A stretch of DNA of 64,000 bases, taken from contig NZ_NJDE01000007.1 of assembly GCF_002205895.1 (NCBI RefSeq), positions 124,001 through 188,000 on the forward strand, in the 5' to 3' direction. Of the stretch, positions 43,518 through 52,075 are shown piece after piece. The stretch comes from Saccharibacillus sp. O23 (GTDB taxonomy: Bacteria; Bacillota; Bacilli; Paenibacillales; Paenibacillaceae). Position 1 is the first letter of the stretch. Every line of letters begins with the position of its first letter. The position numbers were made by a program, and so were the translations under genes. Under the pieces are notes generated by a model that saw only the letters and a program-made list of their open reading frames with translations, searched no databases and was not told where the DNA came from.

Positions 43518-44132
43518 ATGCAATTGGACAAACTGGTCGCCTATCATAAAGCGTTGGCCGATCCGACGCGGATTCGGATGCTGATCCTGCTCAGCGAAGG
43601 CGAGCTGAACGGGCAGGCGCTGGCCCAGCGCCTCAGCGTCACCCCGGCCACGATCACGCATCATGCGTCGAAGCTGCGGGCGGCGAGCCTGATTCGGGAA
43701 CGGCGGGACAAAAATACGATTTACTTCTCGCTCGACGATTATTTTATCCGCGTCGGCGGTACGGCCACGGCCGAGTTGATCTATCGTCGCGGAGCGGACG
43801 GCGAGGCGGTCGAGACCGAACCTTCCGTTCTGGAGCAGCGGGAGAAGACGCGCGCTTCCGTGCTGAAAAGCTTTTTCGCCGCGGACGGCCGCCTGAAAAG
43901 CATCCCGGCCCAGCTCAAAAAGAAACTGATCGTGCTCGAAGAAATGGTGCGGCATCTGGAAGCGGGTCGCCGATACGAAGAGAAAGAGATCAATGCCTTT
44001 ATCAAAAACTATCATGACGACTTCGCCACCTTGCGACGCGAGTTCATCATGCATCAATACATGTTCCGCGAAGACGGCATCTACGAATTGAATCCGCCGG
44101 AGCTGTGGGCAAGGTGGGAGACGTTGAAATAG
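43518..44132 (+). CDS. ArsR-type HTH fused to DUF2087, probable cluster regulator
   Basis: 204 residues. Residues 1-75 are a winged helix of the ArsR type: LVAYHKALADPTRIRMLILLSEGELNGQALAQRLSVTPATITHHASKLRAASLIRERRDKNTIYF. Residues 115-185 repeat the DUF2087 blocks (FFAADGRLKSIPAQLKKKLIVLEEMV, INAFIKNYHDDFATLRREFI). No Cys metal sites typical of SmtB/ArsR are visible. It may bind the palindrome at 40968-40999 that controls the cluster. GAGAGGAGC box. Confidence 0.85.
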   Translation: MQLDKLVAYHKALADPTRIRMLILLSEGELNGQALAQRLSVTPATITHHASKLRAASLIRERRDKNTIYFSLDDYFIRVGGTATAELIYRRGADGEAVETEPSVLEQREKTRASVLKSFFAADGRLKSIPAQLKKKLIVLEEMVRHLEAGRRYEEKEINAFIKNYHDDFATLRREFIMHQYMFREDGIYELNPPELWARWETLK

Positions 44133-44248
44133 GCGATGTGTGCAGCGGATCGAGCCGGCGATCGTCAAGTCGGCGGAGAAATAGACGAGACGATCGGAGC
44201 GTCGGCGGAAAAAGGCCGCGATTCCTGCCGTCGAAACAGGGTTTCGTC

Positions 44249-44516
44249 GCGCTAACGGATCGAGACGACGCTTAGCGCGCTTTTTACGGCGTTTCGAAAT
44301 TTTAACGGAACCAGATGACGCTTAGCGCGGAAATCGGACGATTTTGCAGCGAAAAAGGGACGCGGAGAACGTCTAACGAATCTACGATCCGTTAGCGCCA
44401 GAAAAAGGCTTGATTTGCGGCGCTAAGGAATCTACGATCCGTTAGCGCCGTTTTTCTGCGAAAGCATTAGTTGAACGGCCGATCCTCGCCGCGCTAACGG
44501 CTTGGATCGAGCCGCC
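44249..44516 (+). repeat. Five hairpin-forming repeat units
   Basis: The 450-base gap between 44133 and 44582 has no gene. It carries units of about 28-31 bases with arms GCGCTAAC and TTAGCGC: 44249-44278, 44302-44328, 44371-44398, 44419-44449 and a degenerate 44491-44516. Units 3 and 4 share an identical core (TCTACGATCCGTTAGCGCC). Spacings are irregular (about 24-70 bases) and spacers are unrelated. Confidence 0.8.
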
Positions 44517-44537
44517 CCAAGATCGGACCCGAAATAA

Positions 44538-44573
44538 AGAAGCTGCCGGTAAGGTTCCCGGCAGCTTCTTCGC
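44538..44573 (-). terminator. Intrinsic terminator of the doxX gene
   Basis: AAGAAGCTGCCGG / CCGGCAGCTTCTT stem; on the minus strand it is followed by TTCTTTATTT. Confidence 0.75.
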
Positions 44574-44582
44574 GCGTTATGA

Positions 44583-44999
44583 TCAAGATCTTCGAGCTTC
44601 TTTCGGAGGGCGCGTCGCCCACAAGATCCACCAGATGAACAGCGGCTGCACGAGCAGGCGCAGCCAGAGATAGATCGGCGGGGTGTAATGTTGGCCGGGC
44701 ATCGGAATGTTCATGATCGCCGCATAGATGTTGGCCGGGAAGATGGCGATCAGGTAGATCGTGATGATGATGCCCATCTTCTTGCGGATCGGCGGCACGA
44801 ACAGCAGGATCGCCAGAATCCACTCGACGACGCCGGAGATCCAGATGATCCATTTGCGCAGCGGCACGAAGTCCGGCAGCATGGCGGCGAAGCCGATCGT
44901 TTCTTGGAAATGGTAAATCCCCGCAGCCACGAACAGCAGCGCGAACAAGATGCGTCCGATCGTGCGCGGGACGGTCGTCGAGGGATTGCGGTCGTTCAT
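44583..44999 (-). CDS. DoxX-family membrane protein
   Basis: 138 residues from the ATG at 44999 (AAGGAGC upstream); the frame extends far upstream without a start site. Four membrane helices; the signature FALLFVAAGIYHFQETIGFAAMLP and IIWISGVVEWILAILLFVP fits the DoxX family. Role unknown, often linked to thiol or redox stress. Confidence 0.85.
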   Translation of the reverse strand: MNDRNPSTTVPRTIGRILFALLFVAAGIYHFQETIGFAAMLPDFVPLRKWIIWISGVVEWILAILLFVPPIRKKMGIIITIYLIAIFPANIYAAIMNIPMPGQHYTPPIYLWLRLLVQPLFIWWILWATRPPKEARRS

Positions 45000-45026
45000 C
45001 GCGTTCAGCTCCTTGTCTGTAGATTG

Positions 45027-45064
45027 CCCGTTACGTTGACCCGCAATTGGGTCGACGTAACGGG
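45027..45064. promoter_or_regulatory. 38-bp near-perfect palindrome upstream of doxX
   Basis: Arms CCCGTTACGTTGACCC and GGGTCGACGTAACGGG around GCAATT, one mismatched pair. It ends 28 bases before the doxX start. Operator or leader hairpin; which is unknown. The rest of the 45065-45357 gap holds the terminator below and one very short hydrophobic frame with no ribosome site. Confidence 0.6.
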
Positions 45065-45281
45065 CTGAGGCTGTAAGTTTGCGGAAATTAAGGATGCGAA
45101 TATGGTGTATTACCCGCCGCTCGCCCAAGCAACGCCGAGCAGCGTCAAAAGCGCGGCGATCAGGCATAGGGTCATGCTCTGTACCGAGCCTGCCGTGTAT
45201 GCCTTTCGCGCGGCCGTTCAAGTGGAAGGTCGCCGTCTTATCTTGGGCGATCGCATCCTTTTTGACGAGCCGATAGATGCG

Positions 45282-45311
45282 CAACAAAAAAACGGCCGAA
45301 GCCGTTTTTGT
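45282..45311 (-). terminator. Terminator of the M29 aminopeptidase gene
   Basis: AACAAAAAAACGGC CGAA GCCGTTTTTGTT: a short GC stem framed by A and T runs, 47 bases beyond the gene's stop. Confidence 0.7.
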
Positions 45312-45357
45312 TCGAAACTCTGCGGTTTTCTTATCGATCCTGCGGCGCTGCCGGTCT

Positions 45358-46467
45358 TCAGCTCAAGTTCTCCGGATTCAGCCCCGACAGCGAATCGAGC
45401 ACGAAACGCCCGTTCTTGCTGATCAATACGTCGTCGAAATAGATCTCGCCGCCGCCGAATTCTTCTTTCATCAGCAGCACGATATCCCAATGGATATCGG
45501 ACGCGTTGCCGTTGTCCGCGTTCTCGTAAGCTTGTCCGAGCGCGAAATGGATGCTGCCGTTGATCTTCTCGTCGAAGCCGATATCGTTCATGACCCGGTT
45601 CACGTAAGGATTGGTCCCGATCGCGAACTCGCCGATATAGCGCGAACCTTCGTCGGTATCGAGCAGTTCTTGCAGCTTCGTCCCGTTATCGCTGCGGCAG
45701 GAGACGACCCTGCCTTTTTCGAACGTGAACGACAAGTCCCCGAAACTCTGGCCCAGATAAGAAGAGCGGGTGTTGAACGAGATGGTGCCTTCGACGGAAT
45801 CGCGGACCGGAGCCGTATAGACTTCGCCGTCGGGCAGGTTGACTTTGCCGTCGCATTTGATCGCCGGAATCCCCGCGATCGAGAAGCGCAGATCCGTGCC
45901 CGGCGCGACGATCCGCACGTTCTCCGTCTTGTTCATCAGTTCGGTCAGCGGGTCCATCGCGGCGGACATCCGGCCGTAATCCATCGTGCAGGTATCGTAC
46001 AGGAACTGCGTGTAAGTCTCGGTGCTCATCTGCGCCAACTGCGCGTACGCTTTGTTCGGATAATTGAACAGAATCCATTTTTTCTTCGTTTGTTCGTTCG
46101 TGACCGGCGCGTACCATTTGCGGTAAGCGTCGCGTTTGTCGGACGGCACGTCCGCATATTCGGAGACGTTGTTCTCGCCGAGCACGATCAAGACCGCGTC
46201 CATTTGTTTCATCTGTTCGAGCTTGAATGCCGCGTCGAGCTTGAATTGTTCTTCGCTGCCGCCGAGCATCATGCGCCGGTTCACGGCGTAATCGGCATAG
46301 TCGATAAACGCATGGCCGCCGGCCGCATGGATCTCGTCAATAAAAGGAGCGAGGATATCGGCATCATGCGTGTCCATCGCGCGGATCAGCACTTTCTCTC
46401 CCGGCTGCACGTTTGCCGAATAATGCACGACGGTACGCGCGAGCTGCAGCAATCTTGGGTCTGTCAT
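45358..46467 (-). CDS. M29-family aminopeptidase (AmpS/PepS-like)
   Basis: 369 residues. Blocks fitting the thermophilic aminopeptidase family: LLQLARTVVHYSANVQPGEKVLIRA, NVRIVAPGTDLRFSIAG, GEVYTAPVRDSVEGTISFN (metal-ligand Glu), GEFAIGTNPYVNR (Glu), HFALGQAYE (His) and HWDIVLLM. Family members are cytoplasmic, co-catalytic two-metal exopeptidases that trim N-terminal residues from peptides. GGGAGGAAC box. Confidence 0.92.
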   Translation of the reverse strand: MTDPRLLQLARTVVHYSANVQPGEKVLIRAMDTHDADILAPFIDEIHAAGGHAFIDYADYAVNRRMMLGGSEEQFKLDAAFKLEQMKQMDAVLIVLGENNVSEYADVPSDKRDAYRKWYAPVTNEQTKKKWILFNYPNKAYAQLAQMSTETYTQFLYDTCTMDYGRMSAAMDPLTELMNKTENVRIVAPGTDLRFSIAGIPAIKCDGKVNLPDGEVYTAPVRDSVEGTISFNTRSSYLGQSFGDLSFTFEKGRVVSCRSDNGTKLQELLDTDEGSRYIGEFAIGTNPYVNRVMNDIGFDEKINGSIHFALGQAYENADNGNASDIHWDIVLLMKEEFGGGEIYFDDVLISKNGRFVLDSLSGLNPENLS

Positions 46468-46608
46468 CGTAAAGGTTCCTCCCGGCTTCCCGTTCTGTCG
46501 GACGCCGCCCGCGGCGTTCGAATCCGAAACGGATGTCTGATGGGCGCATGAATCTGGATACCCATACTGGATTAATCATAATCGAAAAAAGAAGCGTTGT
46601 CTGCCGGA

Positions 46609-46655
46609 GCAAAGAAAAGCCGCCCGGCATCGGGGAGCCGATGCCGGACGGCCGG
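46609..46655 (-). terminator. Terminator of the GH5 cellulase gene
   Basis: Stem of about 18 bp (GCCGCCCGGCATCGG / CCGATGCCGGACGGC) and a GGAG loop; minus-strand T-rich tail CTTTTCTTTG. Confidence 0.8.
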
Positions 46656-46743
46656 TTCGAATACGACGGGCGGAAGCGGTACCGGCCGAAATCCGTCCGT
46701 CGTCCGTCAGGCGGCAAACGGGATTCGATTCGGGAAAAGCCGT

Positions 46744-48459
46744 TTATTGCGCCGGTCGGCCGCTTACGTTCGCGCCTGTCTTGGTGATCGTATACGTCAG
46801 CTTATCGCCGCTCCAGAAGTAGAACGTCAGCGTAACGGGTTGGCCGTCCTTCAGCGTATCGAGCAGCGCCGGACGCAGCACGATCTTGCCGTTCGCGTAA
46901 TCCGGGCTGAACGTCGATTCGAATTCTTTGAACGAGGTCCAATCGTTCGGACCGGCGTTGCCTCCCGAGACGTAGACGGCTTCCATCGTGGCGAGTTTGT
47001 CGCCGCCGAAGTCGGTCGGGATCGCGAAGTCCGCGGCCGCGCCGTCGGATGCGCTCAACGCCGGCGTCCGATGCACGGTTACGTAGAAGTTCCAATCCGG
47101 GCCTTTGGTGAAGCCTGCCGTCAATACGGCGTTCACGCCGAGTTTGCCGGATGCCGTCAGACGTTCGAGCGTCGCTGCGGGAATCGTCAGCGTTTCGCCG
47201 TTCAGCGTATAATCTTTGTTTTTCGTAAGGCGTTTGCCGTCCGCTTTGAGCGAAGTCAGCTTGTTGCCGTTCAATTGCAGCGCGATCGTCTTGTCCGTGA
47301 CCGGTTGGCCTTCGCGCAGATGGATCAGATCCGATTCGGCTACGGAAGAACGCTGTTTCTGGCCGGACCGGATAATCTCGTACAATTCCGGATCGGACCA
47401 CTTGTACTGCGTGCGGTCGAAATGCTGTCCGTTATCCCACCACATGCCGGTAATATGTTTCTCTCGAATGTAATAAGTCAGGAATTCGAAAAATTTGAGC
47501 TTCTCGCCTTGTTCGATCGTATTCGTGTTTTTGTCGAAACCGAGCAGACCGTATTCGCCCAGAATGACCGGAATGCCTTGGGCGACGAACGTGTCGTAGA
47601 CGTTATCGAACGTGGTGGTAATGTCTTTGCGCGTCGTTTCGTCGAACGTGGTCGTTCCGGCGATGTTCACGCTGAACGGCCAGTAGCCGTAATAATGCAC
47701 GGTCGCGATGAGATTTTTGTCGGCTTCGAGCTGCCGGAACGTCTTGGATAACGCGTTCATGCGCTCCTGCGTCGGCGACGTCTCGAGCGTCGGCAGAACG
47801 AGCGGCCGGGTCGCGTTCTTGCCGCCGGAGCTTCGCACGATCTCGTGGAACGACAGGTTCAGCTCGTCGAGCATTTTCTGGGCTTGCGCTTCGTCGGTCG
47901 TGCCGCCTTCGGTGAAGCGCGGTTCGTTGACGCTCTCGAACGAGAGCTTGTCGGACTCGTTCTTGAAGCGCTCGGCCGTCTGCTTCCAGATCGCGTTATA
48001 ACGGGCCAGCGTCGCATCATGATTCTGCTGCATTTTGCTGATCCAGACCCACGAATCATGATGCACGTTGATCAAAACGTACAGATTCTCGGATCTCGCC
48101 CAGCCGACGACTTCCGCCACGCGGTCGAGATAAGCGGGGTCGATCTTATAGTCCGGCGCGGGTCCGATATGGTTGTCCCAAGTGACCGGAATACGGATGC
48201 TTTTGAACCCTTGGCGGGAGATCTGTTTGATCAGCTCGCGCGTAACGCGAGGATTGCCCCACGCCGTTTCGTCCGGCCCGACGGAATCGAGCGTATTGCC
48301 CAAGTTCCAGCCCGGCTGCATGTTGTCGACGTAAGTCTGCATTTTGCTTTTGGGCGGGGAAGCGGCGGAAGCGACTCCGGACGGCAAAGGCAGCAGCGAG
48401 AGCAGAAGAACCGCGGTCAGCAGAACGGCGGCAGCCGGTTTGAAGCGTTTTTTGAACAT
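46744..48459 (-). CDS. Secreted GH5 endoglucanase with X2 module
   Basis: 571 residues from the ATG at 48459 (GAGGAGG box). Signal peptide to about residue 33 (ASAAS). Residues 40-370 are the GH5 barrel: PGWNLGNTLDSVG, FKSIRIPVTW, LYVLINVHHDSW, acid/base Glu in SFESVNEPRF, VHYYGYWPFS, nucleophile Glu in VILGEYGLLGF, and GMWWDNG. Residues 385-475 look like a CBM_X2/Ig-like module (LREGQPVTDKTIALQLNGNKLTSL), and a second beta module follows. It would cut beta-1,4-glucans outside the cell. Confidence 0.93.
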   Translation of the reverse strand: MFKKRFKPAAAVLLTAVLLLSLLPLPSGVASAASPPKSKMQTYVDNMQPGWNLGNTLDSVGPDETAWGNPRVTRELIKQISRQGFKSIRIPVTWDNHIGPAPDYKIDPAYLDRVAEVVGWARSENLYVLINVHHDSWVWISKMQQNHDATLARYNAIWKQTAERFKNESDKLSFESVNEPRFTEGGTTDEAQAQKMLDELNLSFHEIVRSSGGKNATRPLVLPTLETSPTQERMNALSKTFRQLEADKNLIATVHYYGYWPFSVNIAGTTTFDETTRKDITTTFDNVYDTFVAQGIPVILGEYGLLGFDKNTNTIEQGEKLKFFEFLTYYIREKHITGMWWDNGQHFDRTQYKWSDPELYEIIRSGQKQRSSVAESDLIHLREGQPVTDKTIALQLNGNKLTSLKADGKRLTKNKDYTLNGETLTIPAATLERLTASGKLGVNAVLTAGFTKGPDWNFYVTVHRTPALSASDGAAADFAIPTDFGGDKLATMEAVYVSGGNAGPNDWTSFKEFESTFSPDYANGKIVLRPALLDTLKDGQPVTLTFYFWSGDKLTYTITKTGANVSGRPAQ

Positions 48460-48729
48460 GTGAACCTCCTCGATTATGTAATGGAAAACAGGGACTCGCC
48501 TTTTTTGTAACCGCTTTATCATTACCCTTACGGGAATTCGCTGAACATAAAACGTTATCGAAAATTTGAAAAATTTGTATATCGCGATCGGGATAGCGAA
48601 CTTCAGAAAATGGATTTTTTTTCTAAGCAGGGGCTTTATATCGAGAGCACTTATTCCGATACTAAAATTGTTATCTATTCGAATATCATTTCAAGCCATT
48701 GGCATACAACAAGGGAGAGTGCAGAAAAG

Positions 48730-50442
48730 ATGAAAAATGCCAAGTTTAATATAGGGACCAAGATCGGCATCGGTTATTTGGTCGTCATTTTGGCCCTCGC
48801 GGCGGCGATCTTTGTCGTGCGGGCGCAGATCGATAAGTTGGAAGACGAAATGAATTTCGTCGCGGGACACGATATGGAAGTGCATGATCGGGCCAACCAA
48901 ATCGAGAAAAATGCCGTCGACATGGAAACGGGTCAGCGCGGATTCATCATCACGGGCGAAGAGAAATATCTCGATCCTTACAATAAGGGCAAAGCGGACT
49001 GGGAAGAGAACTACAACGCGCTGTACGAGCTGGTCTCCGACAATCCGGCCCAGCAGGCCAAACTCGACGAGGCCAAAGGCAAGATCGAGAATTGGGTTCA
49101 GGTAGCCGGAGAAGCCACGATCTCCATGAAGCGCGCCGGAGATACGGAAGGCATTCGGCAGTTCTTCGCCGACGACCCGGGCAAGCAGGATATGGATGCT
49201 TTCCGCCAAGTGGTCGCCGAGTTTACCGATACGGAGAAAAGCTTGACGGCGAAACGGGTAAACGATCTTCACGAGAGCAATCAGCAGTTGAAAATCCTGC
49301 TGTTCGTGCTGCTCGGAACCGTCGTTCTGGTCGCGGCATTTCTGTCCTGGTTCATTTCTACGCGGATCGCGCGCAGCGTCAAAGCCGTCACCCGCACGAT
49401 CGAAGAAATCGCTTCTTCCGGCGGCGATCTGACCAAACGGATCGAAGTGAAAAGCCGGGACGAAATCCGCGACCTCGGCGAGGCGACGAATCTGCTGTTG
49501 ATCAGCCTGCAAGACATGATTCGCGATCTGAAAGAGAATACCGTGCGTCTGACCGGCGCTTCGTCTTCTCTTCAGCAGGGCACGCAGGAGAATGCCCGCG
49601 CCGTTCAAGAGGTCACGATCTCGATTCAGCGCGTGGCGGCCGGTTCGGAGCGCCAAGTGACGCAGACCGAAGAGATCAGTTCCGTCATGCGGCAGACGAT
49701 CGCCGGATTGGAAGAGGTGGCGGAAGCGGCTTCCGAAGTGGCGGGACTGGCCGATCAGACGCGTTCGATGGCGGCCGACGGCGAACATCGCATCAAGCAG
49801 AGCGTCAGCGAAGTCCAGAGCGTGGCCGACGCGTTCTCGACGATTCGCGGCAGCGTCTCGGAGTTGGCGCAGCGTTCGAACGAAGTGCTGTCGATCACCA
49901 GCTATATCTCGGAGACGTCCAGCCAGACCAACCTGCTCGCTCTGAACGCCGCGATCGAAGCCGCTCGCGCAGGCGAACACGGACTCGGTTTCAGCGTGGT
50001 CGCTTCCGAAATCCGCAAGCTGGCGGACCAGTCTTCGCGTTCGACGGAAGAGATCAGCCGGATCATCATGGCGATGACTTCGGGCATCCGCGGCATCGTG
50101 GAGCTGGTCGAATCCAGCTCGGGCAACGTCGAACACGGCGTAGCTTCGTTGGACGAAGCGGGCACGGCGTTCGAATCGATCGTGGAGCGGATCGGCATGC
50201 TCAGCGCGCAGGTATCGGAAGTGGCGGCCAACGTCGAACAGATGTCGGCCGGTTCGAAGACCGTCGGAGATTCGGTTCTCGAGATTACTCGCGTAACCGA
50301 AGAGATGGCGGCGTTGACCGAAGAAGTGTCGGCGATGAGCGAAGAACAATCGGCATCGATGGTCGAGATGGAAGGCACGTCGCTCCGGTTGAAAGAAATG
50401 GCCGATTCCTTATCGGAGATCGTGGAGAAGTTCAAGATTTAA
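48730..50442 (+). CDS. CHASE3 methyl-accepting chemotaxis protein
   Basis: 570 residues. The ATG at 48730 is preceded by AAGGGAGAG at a somewhat long distance. First membrane helix at 12-30, then a CHASE3-type sensor (DMETGQRGFIITGEEKYLDPY), second helix around 190-210, HAMP, and the MCP domain with the conserved hairpin TNLLALNAAIEAARAGEHGLGFSVVASEIRKLADQS. Methylation-region Gln/Glu pairs are visible. It would report to CheA; the ligand of the CHASE3 domain is unknown. Confidence 0.92.
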   Translation: MKNAKFNIGTKIGIGYLVVILALAAAIFVVRAQIDKLEDEMNFVAGHDMEVHDRANQIEKNAVDMETGQRGFIITGEEKYLDPYNKGKADWEENYNALYELVSDNPAQQAKLDEAKGKIENWVQVAGEATISMKRAGDTEGIRQFFADDPGKQDMDAFRQVVAEFTDTEKSLTAKRVNDLHESNQQLKILLFVLLGTVVLVAAFLSWFISTRIARSVKAVTRTIEEIASSGGDLTKRIEVKSRDEIRDLGEATNLLLISLQDMIRDLKENTVRLTGASSSLQQGTQENARAVQEVTISIQRVAAGSERQVTQTEEISSVMRQTIAGLEEVAEAASEVAGLADQTRSMAADGEHRIKQSVSEVQSVADAFSTIRGSVSELAQRSNEVLSITSYISETSSQTNLLALNAAIEAARAGEHGLGFSVVASEIRKLADQSSRSTEEISRIIMAMTSGIRGIVELVESSSGNVEHGVASLDEAGTAFESIVERIGMLSAQVSEVAANVEQMSAGSKTVGDSVLEITRVTEEMAALTEEVSAMSEEQSASMVEMEGTSLRLKEMADSLSEIVEKFKI

Positions 50443-50476
50443 GCTTGTCCGTTCGGATCGTTCGGATACGAAAGAC

Positions 50477-50507
50477 AAGCCTTCGGCATCGGCCGGAGGC
50501 TTTTTTT
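50477..50507 (+). terminator. Intrinsic terminator after the chemoreceptor gene
   Basis: AAGCCTTCGGC / GGCCGGAGGCTT stem with seven T. Confidence 0.8.
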
Positions 50508-50630
50508 GTCGCGTGCATCCGAAGTTTCGGAAACAACCTGATCGGCGGCATGAAAAGAGCAAGAAAGGTTCGAAAACTCTTCTTCGGATTTGTTAGGATA
50601 TAAACAAGGCAAGGTCAGGAGGGGAACGCA

Positions 50631-51533
50631 ATGGCGCGAACGAGATTGATTCTGGTCGAAGGACTGCCGGGTTCGGGCAAATCGACTACGGCAAAAGCGG
50701 TATGGCGGGTACTGAAGAGTATCGAACCCAAGCTGAACGTGCTCTTTTACGAAGAAGGACGAACCGATCATCCGGCGGATTACGAAGGAGTCGCTTATCT
50801 GACGGAAACGGAATGGGAGCGGCTGCGAACGGCGCTTCCCGAATGGATCGACGGACTGAAGCCGGACGAACGACCGAAAGCGCGGATCGAAGCGGGAGGG
50901 CGTCTTCTGGCTTACCGCCGTATTCGCGAACGAACCGGGCAGCCGCTGCCGGCCGAAGCCGAGCAGGCGATCGCGGGCAAAGATCTGTACGAGCTGCCGC
51001 TTGATCTGCACGTCGAGCTGCTTGTCGACAGTTGGCGGGCATTCTCGGCGCGGGCCGAAGATCAGAAGGAAGACACGGTCTATTTGTTCGAATGCTGCTT
51101 TATCCAGAATCCGGTCACGATGGCGATGATTCGTTGCGGAGCCGAGCCGGAGGCGTCGATCGGGTACGTCAAAAGGTTGGAGGCCGCAGCGGACGGACTT
51201 TCGCCGATCGTGATTTACGTGGATCAGCAGGATTCGGATTTTTCGTTTCGCCGAGCCGTAGCGGAACGTCCGCGAGAATGGTCGGAAGGATTCATGGATT
51301 ATTATTTGAATCAGGGCTACGGGGCGGCGAATGTAAGGTTGCCGCGAAGCGAGGATTCGGAAACAATCGGCCGGGAGTCCGTCATCGCGGGCACCGTCGA
51401 AGTCTTGAAAGCACGCCGGGCTTTGGAAGAAGAGATCTTGAATCGCTTGAATTGTCCGGTATATAAGCTGGACAATTCGGCTTACGACGAAAAGGAACGC
51501 GAGGATCGATTGAAAAGAATATTGGAAAAATGA
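50631..51533 (+). CDS. P-loop kinase-like NTPase
   Basis: 300 residues. Walker A GLPGSGKST at residues 11-19, then LNVLFYEEGRTDHPADYEGVAYLTE. The middle carries DTVYLFECCFIQNPVTMAMIRCG, and IVIYVDQQDSDFSFRRAVAERP follows. It looks like a small-molecule kinase of the thymidylate/shikimate-like class but the acceptor is not identifiable. GGAGGGG box. The Nudix gene follows 67 bases later. Confidence 0.75.
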   Translation: MARTRLILVEGLPGSGKSTTAKAVWRVLKSIEPKLNVLFYEEGRTDHPADYEGVAYLTETEWERLRTALPEWIDGLKPDERPKARIEAGGRLLAYRRIRERTGQPLPAEAEQAIAGKDLYELPLDLHVELLVDSWRAFSARAEDQKEDTVYLFECCFIQNPVTMAMIRCGAEPEASIGYVKRLEAAADGLSPIVIYVDQQDSDFSFRRAVAERPREWSEGFMDYYLNQGYGAANVRLPRSEDSETIGRESVIAGTVEVLKARRALEEEILNRLNCPVYKLDNSAYDEKEREDRLKRILEK

Positions 51534-51600
51534 GCGCAGCGCCGGTATACGGCCAATAACGCAAGCCTGCTTATACGGCTTGGACAAGGAGGAACGATCG

Positions 51601-52071
51601 ATGGAGAATCGGAACGTCTCGTTTATCGTCAATGTGGAAGGCGCGATCTATCGGGAAGGGCGCTGGCTGCTGATTCGCCGAGGTGCGGCGGAAGAACATG
51701 CGGCCGGCACGCTGGCGCTGGTCGGAGGTAAAGTCGATGCGGATGCGGGCGCTTCGGGAACCCGCGTGTTGGAAGAAGCGCTGCGGCGCGAGATTCAGGA
51801 AGAAGTCGGGTTGAACGTAGGCGAGCGGATAACGTATTCGCACAGTACCTCGTTTGTAACCGATCGGGGAGACGCCGTCATCAACGCGGTATTCGTTTGC
51901 GAATGGATCGGCGGAGAAGCGGCTGCGGTCAGTCCGGAAGAAGTCGCCGAGATTCTCTGGCTGACTGCCGAAGAAGCCTTGAAGCGCGAAGATCTGCCGG
52001 AATGGACCCGGGAAAGCTTGACGCTGGCGGAGCGGATCGTCAGAAACCGAGAAACGGGAGGCGGAAGATAG
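51601..52071 (+). CDS. Nudix hydrolase with an altered Nudix box
   Basis: 156 residues. REIQEEVGL gives the catalytic second half of the Nudix box, but the first half (GGKVDADAGASGTRVLEEAL) carries extra residues and has Arg where the first Glu of GX5EX7REUXEEXGU should be. The core REXXEE is intact, so hydrolysis of a nucleoside diphosphate derivative remains likely. AAGGAGGAAC box at the right distance from the ATG at 51601. Confidence 0.85.
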   Translation: MENRNVSFIVNVEGAIYREGRWLLIRRGAAEEHAAGTLALVGGKVDADAGASGTRVLEEALRREIQEEVGLNVGERITYSHSTSFVTDRGDAVINAVFVCEWIGGEAAAVSPEEVAEILWLTAEEALKREDLPEWTRESLTLAERIVRNRETGGGR

Positions 52072-52075
52072 AGGC

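Noticed and set aside
44249-44516. CRISPR-like array
   Set aside because: The units are imperfect inverted repeats with irregular spacing and no cas genes; direct repeats are not identical.
45110-45190. Short hydrophobic peptide (MTLCLIAALLTLLGVAWASGG, minus strand)
   Set aside because: Only about twenty residues, no ribosome site and no conserved context; probably chance.
48500-48525. Catabolite-responsive (cre) site before the GH5 cellulase
   Set aside because: The sequence TGTAACCGCTTTATCA has two bases too many between the CG centre and the CA end to fit the consensus.
48655-48700. SigD-type promoter in front of the chemoreceptor
   Set aside because: TAAA is present but the downstream part matches only about five of eight positions of GCCGATAT at a poor spacing.
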